Of a stretch of 64,000 nucleotides of DNA, positions 42,910 to 54,275 are shown piece after piece; positions within the stretch are counted from its first letter, which is position 1, and each line of letters opens with the position of its first letter. A program made the translations under genes and the position numbers. A model generated the notes under the pieces. That model was not told where the DNA came from. It did not search any database and saw only the letters and a list, made by a program, of their open reading frames with translations. The DNA lies in contig NZ_JAIQZE010000003.1 of assembly GCF_020164595.1 (NCBI RefSeq), positions 1-64,000 of the forward strand. Reading direction: 5' to 3'. This stretch comes from Psychroflexus longus. GTDB taxonomy: Bacteria; Bacteroidota; Bacteroidia; Flavobacteriales; Flavobacteriaceae.

Positions 42910-43748
42910 AGAACCTCAAGCAACTAAAAAAAGAATTTATTGAAGATCTACAGTCCATTTACGAATCAGATGAAATTTCGACCTTTTTTACTTGGCTTGC
43001 TGAAGATTTATTAGATCTGAAAACTCACGATATTTTACTTAAGACTGAATTTGACCTATCAAAAAGTCAGCTTTCAAAATTTGAAGATGCAAAAGAACGA
43101 CTTAAAAAGGAGGAGCCTATTCAGTATATTTTGGGTTATTCCGAGTTTTTTGGACTCAAACTGAAAGTAAATCCCGATGTGTTGATTCCACGTCCGGAAA
43201 CCGAGGAACTTGTTCAATGGATTTTGAATGATTACAAATCGAAAGAACTTCAGTTGTCGATTATTGATTTAGGAACGGGCAGTGGTTGTATTCCTATCGC
43301 ATTAGCCAAGCATCTGCCTCAAGCCAAGATCAAAGCTTTAGATGTTTCAGAAAAAGCATTAAAACTTGCAGCATCAAATTCCGAGGAAAATCATTCTCAA
43401 GTTGAATTTATTAAAGCAGATCTTCTAAAGTTGAACACATTACCAGCAGTTGATATTGTCGTGTCTAATCCGCCTTACGTGAAAAGCGCAGAAAAGTCTA
43501 ATATTAAAAAAAACGTAGTGGACCATGAGCCACATGTGGCCTTATTTGTAGAAGATGACGACGCACTGATTTTTTATAAAATAATTGCAGAACTCGCCTT
43601 AAAACTTGAAAAACAACCAGTTGTTTATACGGAGGTAAGTCAATATTTGGCAAAGGAAACGCGCGATCTTTTTTTAAATCTTGGATTCAAGAACGTAGAA
43701 TTGAGGAAAGATTTTAGAGGAAATGATCGAATGCTAAAAGCCTATTAA
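42906..43748 (+). CDS. prmC: Peptide chain release factor N5-glutamine methyltransferase
   Basis: 280 residues. An N-terminal helical domain (1-85) binds the release factor. The Rossmann domain has the SAM motif IIDLGTGSGCIPIALA and the catalytic NPPY in VVSNPPYVKS, preceded by the typical LIPRPETEELV. It methylates the GGQ glutamine of RF1/RF2 in the cytosol. It is the last gene of the dnaA - prmC run. Confidence 0.96.
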   Translation: MKNLKQLKKEFIEDLQSIYESDEISTFFTWLAEDLLDLKTHDILLKTEFDLSKSQLSKFEDAKERLKKEEPIQYILGYSEFFGLKLKVNPDVLIPRPETEELVQWILNDYKSKELQLSIIDLGTGSGCIPIALAKHLPQAKIKALDVSEKALKLAASNSEENHSQVEFIKADLLKLNTLPAVDIVVSNPPYVKSAEKSNIKKNVVDHEPHVALFVEDDDALIFYKIIAELALKLEKQPVVYTEVSQYLAKETRDLFLNLGFKNVELRKDFRGNDRMLKAY

Positions 43749-43775
43749 AAATAGTCCGTAGGCGCTTTTCCGATT

Positions 43776-43783
43776 TATTTTTG
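43776..43783 (+). promoter_or_regulatory. -7 promoter element for ligA
   Basis: TATTTTTG matches TAnnTTTG, 48 bases before the ATG at 43831, in the short space after prmC. Confidence 0.45.
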
Positions 43784-43818
43784 AATGAATTTAGTTTTAA
43801 TTTTAAGGACTATACTAA

Positions 43819-45831
<2,013 letters not shown>

Positions 45832-45843
45832 GCTAGTCAACTG

Positions 45844-45865
45844 GTAGACCGGTCAACCGGTCTAC
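45844..45865. terminator. GC-rich hairpin between convergent ligA and nucleotidase genes
   Basis: Perfect 9-bp stem GTAGACCGG (45844-45852) / CCGGTCTAC (45857-45865) with a TCAA loop, followed by ATTTTACA. It lies between two convergent stops. The T-run is weak, but the position and stability suggest a shared terminator. Confidence 0.65.
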
Positions 45866-45869
45866 TATT

Positions 45870-46784
45870 TTACACTTCAATCACCAAACTTTCGTTTTTG
45901 TTAGCTCCTTTTTCGTCAAAATAAAAATCAATACGACCGACATTAATGCCAGCCCAACCTACTTGGTTTACAAGAACTTTTTTGCCTTCTAAGTTCTCAA
46001 TAATGCTTGGTTTGTCTAAAAAAGTATGGGTATGTCCTCCGATAATCAGGTCGATGTCTTTGGTTTGTGTAGCTAATTTTAAGTCATCAATTTTATCAGA
46101 TCTATAGCTATAGCCTAAATGCGATAAACAAATCACCAAATCGCAATTCAACTCTTCCTTCAAAATTTTACTCTGTTCATGAGCAATGTCGACAGGATTT
46201 AAATATTCAGTCTCTTTGTAAAGATCTTTCGAAACCAGTCCTTCGAGCTGAATTCCCAATCCAAAAACACCCACTTTAAGTCCGTCAACTTCATAAAGTT
46301 GATGTGGTTTTACCAAACCATCGAGGCTTGTATTTCTCAAATTATAATTAGCATTTAGCAAATCAAAATCGGCGTGCTCCAGCTGAGCAGCGATATTATC
46401 GATGCCATTGTCAAACTCATGATTTCCAATGGTTGAGGCATGATAGCCCATTTTACTCATCAGTTTATACTCCAATTCACCTCCATAAAAATTAAAATAA
46501 GGCGTGCCCTGAAAAGCATCACCAGCATCAAGAATAAGCGTGTTGGGATTCTCTGATACTACACTTTGAATATAACAATACCGTCTCGACACACCACCAA
46601 GATTAGCGTATTTGCTGTCATTGGCGGGGAAAGGATCGATGTGGCTGTGCACATCGTTGGTATGTAAAATGGTAAGTTTTTTGGAAAAGGGTTTTGGTTG
46701 AAAAGCACTTAGCATCCCAATTCCACTCACTGCTGTAAATGCCGTTGCTGCTCCGGTGGTTTTTATAAAATGTATTCTTTTCAT
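45870..46784 (-). CDS. Metallophosphatase domain of a split 5'-nucleotidase
   Basis: 304 residues with an N-terminal export segment (TTGAATAFTAVSGIGML). The calcineurin-like metal motifs are complete: LHTNDVHSHIDP, DAGDAFQGTPYF, GNHEFDNG and GGHTHTFLD. This equals the N-terminal catalytic half of UshA-type 5'-nucleotidases. The C-terminal half is absent here and encoded by the separate upstream gene, 4 bases away. The product would act in the periplasm on nucleotides or related phosphoesters. Confidence 0.92.
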   Translation of the reverse strand: MKRIHFIKTTGAATAFTAVSGIGMLSAFQPKPFSKKLTILHTNDVHSHIDPFPANDSKYANLGGVSRRYCYIQSVVSENPNTLILDAGDAFQGTPYFNFYGGELEYKLMSKMGYHASTIGNHEFDNGIDNIAAQLEHADFDLLNANYNLRNTSLDGLVKPHQLYEVDGLKVGVFGLGIQLEGLVSKDLYKETEYLNPVDIAHEQSKILKEELNCDLVICLSHLGYSYRSDKIDDLKLATQTKDIDLIIGGHTHTFLDKPSIIENLEGKKVLVNQVGWAGINVGRIDFYFDEKGANKNESLVIEV

Positions 46785-46788
46785 GGCT

Positions 46789-47541
46789 CTAGTTTTGCAG
46801 TTGGATAAAGCGCTTATCCCTCACTGGCGCTATAGTGTCTTTCTTTTTGAAATAGTCAATAAACAAATTTCTCAGCTTGTAATCCAAAGTTTCTACGTTT
46901 TCTGCATTCAGGAAAAAATCCATGCGGTCTCCGCCTTTTATCAAGTAATCCGATGTGGCTACGTAGTATGTTTTATTTTGAATTTGCTCTCCGTTCATTT
47001 TAGCTTCAAGCAATTCACCTTCAGCATTTAAGATGACTTGAAGCCCGGCGATGGGATGAGCAGTTTTGTTTTTGGCCAGATAATTTATCAAAGCTCTAAG
47101 TTCTTCTGAAGACAAGGCTGCCACAGCCACTTCATTCTCAAAAGGCATGATATTGTAAGCAGTTCTGGTGCTGATATCACCAGCATTGATTCCCGAACGG
47201 ATACCACCATAATTCAAAATAACAGCATCTATTGTATTGCCGGTCCGTTTTTCGAAAACAGGATTTGCCATTTCCATCACAGCGTCTGCCATCATGTTGC
47301 CAATTGGAGTGTTGAACTTAGCATCCGATTTGTACATCGCTTCTGGAGTGTAAGCTAAAACACCTTCCATTTCTTCAGTAATGTGTTCTCTATATGGTGT
47401 TATAAAGTCTTCCAGATCTTTATTCTTGGCAATAGAATCGGAGATTTGTACTTGTTGACCTTCAATTTTTGAAAGTGTTTTCGGATTTTCAGAACATGCC
47501 CACAAGCTGAAAGCCAAAAACAATATGCTAATTTTATTCAT
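46789..47541 (-). CDS. 5'-nucleotidase C-terminal domain protein, lipoprotein
   Basis: 250 residues. A lipoprotein signal ends in LWAC (Cys16). The body is the UshA C-terminal (substrate-binding) domain: NTPIGNMMADAVMEMA, VILNYGGIRSGINAGDIS, YNIMPFENEVAV and YYVATSDYLIKGGD. It has no metallophosphatase part of its own. It precedes the gene for that part by 4 bases, so the two are likely co-expressed and may assemble at the membrane. Confidence 0.92.
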   Translation of the reverse strand: MNKISILFLAFSLWACSENPKTLSKIEGQQVQISDSIAKNKDLEDFITPYREHITEEMEGVLAYTPEAMYKSDAKFNTPIGNMMADAVMEMANPVFEKRTGNTIDAVILNYGGIRSGINAGDISTRTAYNIMPFENEVAVAALSSEELRALINYLAKNKTAHPIAGLQVILNAEGELLEAKMNGEQIQNKTYYVATSDYLIKGGDRMDFFLNAENVETLDYKLRNLFIDYFKKKDTIAPVRDKRFIQLQN

Positions 47542-47659
47542 TTTTCAAATTTGCGGTAAATATAATTGCTTTTTCAAACTTAAAAGCTGAATAAACTCCA
47601 CAAAATAATTATGTTTTGTGTATCCTTTTATTTGATTTTACAAAGTGCTTAAGGAATGT

Positions 47660-47675
47660 TATTTTTGTACTTTTG
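47660..47675 (+). promoter_or_regulatory. Two adjoining -7 elements upstream of the CPA2 antiporter gene
   Basis: TATTTTTG (47660-47667) is directly followed by TACTTTTG (47668-47675); both match TAnnTTTG. The ATG is at 47695, about 20 bases on. Confidence 0.5.
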
Positions 47676-47694
47676 CAATTCTAATAAATAAGCT

Positions 47695-49698
47695 ATGGAA
47701 ATCCCTTTACTCAAAGAAATCGTTGTTGTTTTAGGCATTTCGATTGTTATTATTTTAGCTTTCCAAAAACTCAAAGTTCCTTCCATATTAGGCTTCTTAT
47801 TTGCAGGTATAATTGTTGGCCCTAGTGCTTTCAATTTACTGAGCTCTTCTCATGAAGTAGAGTTACTTTCAGAAATAGGAATTATTTTTCTTCTTTTTAT
47901 TATCGGAATTGAATTGTCCTTTAGTGGCTTGATGAAAATCAAGAAAACCGTTTTCATTGGTGGTGGATTACAGGTTGGTGGTACGATTTTGATTACGGCT
48001 TTAGTGGCCATGGCTCTAGGAGTAGAAATCAATACGGCTGTATTTCTTGGTTTTCTAATTTCTTTGAGTAGTACGGCTATTGTCCTTAAAATGCTTCAGG
48101 AAAAAGGAGAAATCAAGTCACCTCACGGTAAAGTTGCGCTTGGTATCTTGATTTTTCAAGACATTATTGTTGTACCGATGATGCTGTTAACGCCAATTTT
48201 AGCTGGGAAATCTGATAATATCGGAGAAACACTCCTTATTTTATTAGCTAAATTGATAGGTGTTGGTATCGTGGTTTTTGTGCTTCAGAAATACATTGTT
48301 CCTTACATTTTCAAGTTAGTGGTTAAGTCTAAAAATAGAGAGCTATTTATTTTAACAACGATTGTTTTCTGTTTTTCTGTAGCCTGGTTGACCTCTTCAG
48401 TAGGTTTATCTCTTGCTTTAGGTGCTTTCTTTGCGGGTTTGATTATTTCAGAGTCGGAATATAGCCATCAGGCCACGGCTAATGTTTTACCCTTCAGGGA
48501 AATTTTTATCAGTTTCTTTTTTATATCGGTAGGTTCTCTGCTTGATCTTAAATTTTTCATCAATAATGTAGTTTACATTCTCCTATTCGTTATTGCTGTA
48601 TTGGTTATCAAGATGCTTATCGTTGGTCTTGTTGCGTTGGTCTTAAAAAACCAACCCAGAACAGCGTTTATGTCTGCATTTAGTATTTTCCAAGTTGGTG
48701 AATTTTCTTTGTTGCTTTCTACCGTTGGCTTACAAAACGATTTGCTTCCAGACGGATTGTACCAATATTTCCTTGCAGTCTCGATTTTAACGATGGCCCT
48801 TACGCCTTTTGTCTTGCAAAAGTCACACAATATGTCCAGCTTTATGCTGAAAGCGACTATTCCTAAGCGCGTGAGGAAACGCATGAATAAGCGAAAAATT
48901 GACAATAGTAGTCAGGAAGTAGACCAGGATCACGACTGGAAAGATCATGTCGTGATTGTGGGGTATGGTATCAATGGTAAGAATATTTCCAGAGTGACTT
49001 CTCATATAGACATTCCTTACGTCATTTTGGATATGGACTATGAAGCTATTAAGGAAGCTAAGCAGAAAAATCAACCTATCGTTTTCGGAGATGCTTCCGA
49101 TCCGGAGATACTGAAACACATCAATATACAAAAAGCGAGAGTAGTGGTAATTGCCATTTCAGATCCTAACGCCACCAAAAAGATTATTTCTTCGGTAAGA
49201 TTGTTTTCTCAAACGGTTTATATCATTGTCAGAACTCGATACGTCAAGGAAATTGAAGAAAACATGAAGGTTGGAGCTGATGAAGTGATTCCTGAAGAAT
49301 TCGAGACTTCCATTGAAATCTTTACCCGAGTATTGAGACAATATATGGTCACTCAAGGCGATATCGAAAACATTGTGACCAACATCAGATCCTCGGACTA
49401 TGAAATGTTGACAAGCATAAAACCAACCTCTACCAATGCTGTGTTCCAACAATTGAATATTCCAGACAAAGAAGTGGCGACTCTACACGTTCAGCACGGA
49501 AATAATAATATTGCGGGAAGTTCTATTCAAACTTCAGGTATTGGAAAAAATTATAATGTCACTGTTTTAGCTATTAAACGTGGAAGAAAATATATTTCAG
49601 ATATCCAACCTGATACTAAAATTGAAATTGACGATTTAGTGTATATTTTCGGAGCTTCAAAAGATATCAATGCACTCAATAAAGTGATAAAATTTTAA
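47695..49698 (+). CDS. Monovalent cation:proton antiporter (CPA2, KefB-like) with TrkA domains
   Basis: 667 residues. About 12 membrane spans (1-380) form the Na/H exchanger domain (LGFLFAGIIVGPSAF, FLLFIIGIELSF, ISLSSTAIVLKMLQ). A cytoplasmic TrkA-N (RCK) domain follows (about 415-530) with the nucleotide motif VVIVGYGINGKN, and a TrkA-C domain lies near the end (about 580-667). This matches KefB/KefC-type K+/H+ antiport under nucleotide control. Confidence 0.94.
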   Translation: MEIPLLKEIVVVLGISIVIILAFQKLKVPSILGFLFAGIIVGPSAFNLLSSSHEVELLSEIGIIFLLFIIGIELSFSGLMKIKKTVFIGGGLQVGGTILITALVAMALGVEINTAVFLGFLISLSSTAIVLKMLQEKGEIKSPHGKVALGILIFQDIIVVPMMLLTPILAGKSDNIGETLLILLAKLIGVGIVVFVLQKYIVPYIFKLVVKSKNRELFILTTIVFCFSVAWLTSSVGLSLALGAFFAGLIISESEYSHQATANVLPFREIFISFFFISVGSLLDLKFFINNVVYILLFVIAVLVIKMLIVGLVALVLKNQPRTAFMSAFSIFQVGEFSLLLSTVGLQNDLLPDGLYQYFLAVSILTMALTPFVLQKSHNMSSFMLKATIPKRVRKRMNKRKIDNSSQEVDQDHDWKDHVVIVGYGINGKNISRVTSHIDIPYVILDMDYEAIKEAKQKNQPIVFGDASDPEILKHINIQKARVVVIAISDPNATKKIISSVRLFSQTVYIIVRTRYVKEIEENMKVGADEVIPEEFETSIEIFTRVLRQYMVTQGDIENIVTNIRSSDYEMLTSIKPTSTNAVFQQLNIPDKEVATLHVQHGNNNIAGSSIQTSGIGKNYNVTVLAIKRGRKYISDIQPDTKIEIDDLVYIFGASKDINALNKVIKF

Positions 49699-49750
49699 TG
49701 CTTTCGCGTAACAAAATTTGAAAAAAGAGTCCGACAATAAATTAAAAAAA

Positions 49751-51610
49751 ATGAAAAAAATAATTTTAGCCATAGCAGTAGTATTAAGCGTGGTAAGTTG
49801 TAAAACTGTTACTCAGCCAGAAAATGACCTTATAGTAGTAGACGTTTTCCTTCATAATGTCGAAAACGATAAAGTAAAAGTAACTGTGAATCCAGGACGG
49901 ATTTCTTCAGACTCGCTTAAGTTTTACTTGCCAAAAACAGTTCCTGGTACTTATGCGATCAATAATTACGGTCAGTTCTCTGAAGATCTTGTTGCTTTGG
50001 ATTATGATGGTGAAGCTATGGAGGCTACTCGCAACGATGACAATACCTGGGTAATTTCTAATTCTTCGAACTTTGATAAATTGACCTATTACGTTAACGA
50101 TACTTATGATATTGAAGGTGAAGGCGGTGTGTTTTCACCAGCAGGAACCAATTTTGAAGCGGGTGATAATTTTATGCTGAATCTGCATGCTATGGTTGGA
50201 TATTTTGAAGATGCTAAAGAAACACCTTATAAAATTAATATCCATAGACCTTCAAACCTGGCAGCTTCTGCATCTTTGCCAATCACCAATCAAACTGAAC
50301 AAGAGGATTATGTGATAGATGAATTTTCTACAGAACGTTACTTTGGTGTGATTGATCACCCAATTTTATATTCTGAACCGGACACTACGAGCTTTGATAT
50401 TGAAGGCATGAAAGTGTCGTTGAGTATTCATTCTCCGAACGGCGTTCACTCTACAGAAGACTTAAAACCTGCTTTAGAAAAAATGGTTCAGGCTCAAAAA
50501 TCTTTTTTAGGTGAAATTGATAACACCAATGTGTATGCGATTTTACTTTACTTGTCGGATATGGAAAATCCTGATGCACGCGGTTTTGGAGCTTTAGAAC
50601 ATCACACGTCTACAAGTGTGGTTTTGCCAGAAACCATGACACTGCAACAGCTGGAAGAGTCGATGACTGATGTAGTTTCTCACGAGTTTTTCCATATCAT
50701 CACACCATTGAATATCCAATCAAAAGAAGTGCATTATTTTGATTATAACGATCCTGAAATGTCTCAGCACTTGTGGATGTATGAAGGGGTTACCGAATAT
50801 TTTGCTAACTTATTTCAAATCAATCAAGTCCTGATTTCAGAAGAAGAATTTTATCAACGTATGAATGAGAAGATCGAGACTTCAATGGCGTTTGACGATA
50901 CGATGTCGTTTACTGTGATGAGTGAAAACATCCTTGAAGATGATTATAAAGACAGTTATTACAATGTATACCAAAAAGGCGCGCTCATAGGAATGGCTCT
51001 AGACATCAGACTGAGAGAATTGAGTGACGGCGAAATGGGAATCTTGGACTTGATGAAACAATTAATTTCCAAATACGGAAAAGACACTCCATTTCAGGAT
51101 GATAAATTGATTTCTGAAATTGTTGATATGACTTATCCTGAAATCCAAAGCTTTTTTGATAAACATGTTTCAGGAAACACGCCAATACCATACGATGAGT
51201 ATTTCGCCAAAGTAGGTGTTGAAAAAACTCAAAGCTTGTCCAAAACTGGCTACTTCTTAAATGGAAGAACTCCATTTATTGATGCCAACCAAGATGAGGG
51301 AACAGTATTCTTCAGAGAAAGTTATCCAATGAATTCTTTTTTTAAGGATTTAGGTGTAGAAGGTGGCGATGTAATCAAATCCATTAATGGGACTGAATAC
51401 ACTTTAGAAAATATAAGACCACTTATCATGACATCCATGGGATGGCAGGAAGGCGAAGACTTCAAAATCACAATAGTAAGAGATGGAGAAGAAATGACAT
51501 TTGAAGGAAAAACTTCTCAACCTTACATCGAGAAAACAAGCTTACAGTCTATGGAGTTGGATGCTGAAGATCCAAAATTCAAATTAAGACAAGCTTGGCT
51601 AAAAGGCTAA
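49751..51610 (+). CDS. M61-family peptidase with PDZ domain, lipoprotein
   Basis: About 619 residues from the ATG at 49751 (an upstream TTG at 49718 is rejected; the lipoprotein signal MKKIILAIAVVLSVVSC starts at the ATG). The glycyl-aminopeptidase-like domain has the zinc motif HEFFH (His311-His315) and EGVTEYFAN with the third ligand. A PDZ domain follows near the C-terminus (GVEGGDVIKSINGTEYTLE). It would act on peptides at the envelope. Confidence 0.92.
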   Translation: MKKIILAIAVVLSVVSCKTVTQPENDLIVVDVFLHNVENDKVKVTVNPGRISSDSLKFYLPKTVPGTYAINNYGQFSEDLVALDYDGEAMEATRNDDNTWVISNSSNFDKLTYYVNDTYDIEGEGGVFSPAGTNFEAGDNFMLNLHAMVGYFEDAKETPYKINIHRPSNLAASASLPITNQTEQEDYVIDEFSTERYFGVIDHPILYSEPDTTSFDIEGMKVSLSIHSPNGVHSTEDLKPALEKMVQAQKSFLGEIDNTNVYAILLYLSDMENPDARGFGALEHHTSTSVVLPETMTLQQLEESMTDVVSHEFFHIITPLNIQSKEVHYFDYNDPEMSQHLWMYEGVTEYFANLFQINQVLISEEEFYQRMNEKIETSMAFDDTMSFTVMSENILEDDYKDSYYNVYQKGALIGMALDIRLRELSDGEMGILDLMKQLISKYGKDTPFQDDKLISEIVDMTYPEIQSFFDKHVSGNTPIPYDEYFAKVGVEKTQSLSKTGYFLNGRTPFIDANQDEGTVFFRESYPMNSFFKDLGVEGGDVIKSINGTEYTLENIRPLIMTSMGWQEGEDFKITIVRDGEEMTFEGKTSQPYIEKTSLQSMELDAEDPKFKLRQAWLKG

Positions 51611-51641
51611 GTTTTTCTTTATGATAATTTGTACAAAAACT

Positions 51642-51649
51642 TATATTTG
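51642..51649 (+). promoter_or_regulatory. -7 promoter element upstream of the DUF6913-dapA pair
   Basis: TATATTTG matches TAnnTTTG and ends 15 bases before the GTG start at 51665. Confidence 0.45.
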
Positions 51650-51664
51650 ATCTAAAACCTAAAG

Positions 51665-52162
51665 GTGCTGACATCTATTCAAAATTTTTTTCTTAACAAA
51701 AAGCTGGAGACTATAAAACCTTCAAAACTCGATAATTTTGGAGGATCAAAAATTGGTATTTTATTCAATGATGATGTTTCAGATAGATATCAATTACAGC
51801 AATTAATAGAGAAGAATTTTGATGTAGACCCTTCAGAAATTAATTTTCTAGGATTTAGCAGGCATCGGTATGACAGAGTTGAAAAACCAGATTTTGTTTT
51901 TATTCAAAAAGATTTTTCTCTTTTCGGACAACCCAACTCTGAAGTAATTACCGATTTTATAAGTCAGAAGTATAAATTGTTATTCAATTTTTTTGGAAGC
52001 GATGAACTCTGTTTAGAGATCATTGCACAACTTACAGAAGCCAAACTAAAAGTAGGTTTAAATGAATCCAACGAAAAAATAAGTGATCTTTTACTTGCCG
52101 TAGATTCCAAAAACCTCGATTTTTTTAAAGAAAGTTCAAAATACATTAAGCAAATAATATAG
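51665..52162 (+). CDS. DUF6913-like conserved protein next to dapA
   Basis: 165 residues from a GTG start. No signal peptide or membrane span. The body alternates strands and helices ([51 protein letters not shown]). I recall a Bacteroidetes family (DUF6913) of this size directly before dapA; the assignment is from memory. Function unknown. It ends 7 bases before dapA. Confidence 0.75.
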   Translation: MLTSIQNFFLNKKLETIKPSKLDNFGGSKIGILFNDDVSDRYQLQQLIEKNFDVDPSEINFLGFSRHRYDRVEKPDFVFIQKDFSLFGQPNSEVITDFISQKYKLLFNFFGSDELCLEIIAQLTEAKLKVGLNESNEKISDLLLAVDSKNLDFFKESSKYIKQII

Positions 52163-52169
52163 AAAACAG

Positions 52170-53048
52170 ATGAAAGAATTCATGGGAACAGGTGTTGCTC
52201 TTATAACACCTTTTACTGGAGAGAATGAAGTTGATGAAAATGCACTAAGACGTTTGGTTCAATTTCAAATTAAAAATGGAGTAGATTATATAGTAGTTAT
52301 GGGTACTACTGCAGAAAATGCAACTCTTTCTAAATTTGAAAAAGAACTCGTAAAAACTATAATTAAAAAAGAAAACAATGGGCGGTTGCCGCTTGTTTTA
52401 GGAGTGGGAGGTAACAATACCTCTCAAGTTGTAAAAGATCTGTCTACAGAAAACCTTGACGGTTTTGATGCAATTCTATCCGTTTCTCCTTATTACAATA
52501 AACCCACACAGGAAGGAATTTATCAGCACTTCGCTTCAATTTCTAAAGCATCACCACTCCCTGTTATTCTTTATAATGTTCCTGGAAGAACAGGGTCTAA
52601 TATGTTACCGCTTACGGTTACCCGGTTAGCGAACGAGTTTGATAATATAGTAGGTATAAAAGAAGCAGCTGGAGATATTGTCCAGGCTATGGAGATGATC
52701 CGAGATACACCTACAGACTTTCTTGTGATTTCTGGAGATGATATGATTGCTTTGCCAATGGTTCTCGCAGGTGGTGCTGGTGTAATCTCAGTGATGGCTC
52801 AAGGTTTTCCTTCTGAATTTACTAAGATGATGAATTTTGGTTTACAGAAAAAAGTAAAAGAAGCTTACCAGATTCAGTTTCAGTTGATGGACGGCATCGA
52901 TCTTATTTTTAAAGAAGGTAATCCAGCCGGAATTAAATCTGTATTGGAGCTTAAAAAGTTAACTGAAAGTGATGTCAGGTTACCTTTGATAAAAGCAACT
53001 TCAGAATTAAAATCTGCTTTAAGTGTTTTTATAAATCAATTGAAATAA
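52170..53048 (+). CDS. dapA: 4-hydroxy-tetrahydrodipicolinate synthase
   Basis: 292 residues of the TIM-barrel DapA family. The Schiff-base Lys is Lys164 (VGIKEAAGD), with Tyr135 in LYNVPGRT and the GTTAEN substrate loop at 45-50. It condenses pyruvate with aspartate semialdehyde in the lysine and diaminopimelate pathway. The start is the ATG at 52170. Confidence 0.97.
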   Translation: MKEFMGTGVALITPFTGENEVDENALRRLVQFQIKNGVDYIVVMGTTAENATLSKFEKELVKTIIKKENNGRLPLVLGVGGNNTSQVVKDLSTENLDGFDAILSVSPYYNKPTQEGIYQHFASISKASPLPVILYNVPGRTGSNMLPLTVTRLANEFDNIVGIKEAAGDIVQAMEMIRDTPTDFLVISGDDMIALPMVLAGGAGVISVMAQGFPSEFTKMMNFGLQKKVKEAYQIQFQLMDGIDLIFKEGNPAGIKSVLELKKLTESDVRLPLIKATSELKSALSVFINQLK

Positions 53049-53088
53049 GCTGAAAAAGCTTGCGTTTTTATTATCGAAGATTTATCCC

Positions 53089-53096
53089 TAATTTTG
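53089..53096 (+). promoter_or_regulatory. -7 promoter element for the bamD-rpoZ-coaBC run
   Basis: TAATTTTG matches TAnnTTTG, 17 bases before the bamD ATG. Confidence 0.5.
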
Positions 53097-53112
53097 CACG
53101 ATATTTAAGTTT

Positions 53113-53931
53113 ATGAAGCGTTTAATTATTTTACTCATAATAGCTATCGGTTTTACTTCTTGTAGTGAATACCAGAAGGTCTTAAAAGAAAAAGAGATTC
53201 TCCCTAAATATGAGCTTTCCAATGAGTTTTATGAAAAGGGAATTGAGACTGGTAAAAACAAATATTTCAGAAAAGCTATTCGATTATTTGATCAAATTTT
53301 ACCTCAGTATAAGGGTAAGCCATCTGGGGAAAAGGTGAGTTATATGAACGCTAATGCACATTATTTAGTTGGAGATTACTTTTTATCAGGTTATCTTTTC
53401 GAACGTTTTTCAAAATCATACCCCAATAGTGAGAAAGTAGAAGAGGCTTTTTTCAAAAGTGCAAAAAGTTACTACGAAGTTTCCCCTATTTATAGCAAAG
53501 ATCAAGAAGACACACGAACAGCGATATCCAAACTTCAATTTTATATCAATACGTATCCCGACGGAGAACACTTTGTGTCAGCTAATGAAATGATACAGGA
53601 ATTAAGTATCAAAATAGAAAAGAAATTTTACGAAATAGCAAAACAATATCACCACACAGAAAGATATAAAGCTGCTATTCAATCTTTTGATAATTTCATA
53701 CTTAAATTTCCAGGATCTAAGTATAGAGAAAAGGCTTTTTTCTACAAATTTGAATCCGCTTACATTTTAGCCATAAATAGTATTTCATCGCTTGTGCCAG
53801 AACGTTTGGCAGAAGCAAAGATTTATTATGAAGATTACATCAAATATTTTAGTGGTACTGAATTATCAGAGCAAGCTAAAATATATGCAACAGACATAGA
53901 AGAACGAACAAATACCTTAACAGAATTATGA
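53113..53931 (+). CDS. bamD: Outer membrane protein assembly factor BamD
   Basis: 272 residues. A lipoprotein signal ends in FTSC (Cys17). The rest is helical TPR-like repeats (about 30-250), including YFLSGYLFERFSKSYPNS and AIQSFDNFILKFPGSKYR, as in BamD. It is an essential part of the complex that inserts beta-barrel proteins. The next gene, rpoZ, overlaps its stop by 4 bases, the order found across flavobacteria. Confidence 0.94.
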   Translation: MKRLIILLIIAIGFTSCSEYQKVLKEKEILPKYELSNEFYEKGIETGKNKYFRKAIRLFDQILPQYKGKPSGEKVSYMNANAHYLVGDYFLSGYLFERFSKSYPNSEKVEEAFFKSAKSYYEVSPIYSKDQEDTRTAISKLQFYINTYPDGEHFVSANEMIQELSIKIEKKFYEIAKQYHHTERYKAAIQSFDNFILKFPGSKYREKAFFYKFESAYILAINSISSLVPERLAEAKIYYEDYIKYFSGTELSEQAKIYATDIEERTNTLTEL

Positions 53932-54263
53932 ATTCAAATATCAAACACACCAACGCTCCATTAAGCACAACTACTATTAATAAAAATAAAGTAGATTCTG
54001 CAACGGGGAACATTTACGAGGCCATTTCAATTATTTCTAAGCGTTCCAATCAGATCAATGTTGAGATGAAAAAGGAGCTTTTGGAGAAATTGGATGAATT
54101 TGCAACTTACAATGAAAATCTTGATGAGGTTTTTGAAAATAAGGAGCAGATTGAAGTTTCTAAATATTACGAAAGACTACCTAAGCCACACTCTATTGCA
54201 ATGGACGAATGGCTAGATGACAAAATTTACTATAGAAACACCAAAGAAAATACTGAAGAATAA
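53928..54263 (+). CDS. rpoZ: RNA polymerase omega subunit (Bacteroidetes type)
   Basis: 111 residues. NIYEAISIISKRSNQIN is the omega core, followed by a longer, acidic C-terminal half (KEQIEVSKYYERLPKPHSIA) typical of the Bacteroidetes version. It helps fold and assemble the beta' subunit. It lies between bamD and coaBC, the same order as in related genomes. Confidence 0.93.
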   Translation: MNSNIKHTNAPLSTTTINKNKVDSATGNIYEAISIISKRSNQINVEMKKELLEKLDEFATYNENLDEVFENKEQIEVSKYYERLPKPHSIAMDEWLDDKIYYRNTKENTEE

Positions 54264-54275
54264 AAGGTATTATCG

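Noticed and set aside
43751-43812. ATAGTCC / GGACTAT inverted repeat around the ligA promoter
   Set aside because: Seven-base arms some 50 bases apart are expected by chance and show no further symmetry.
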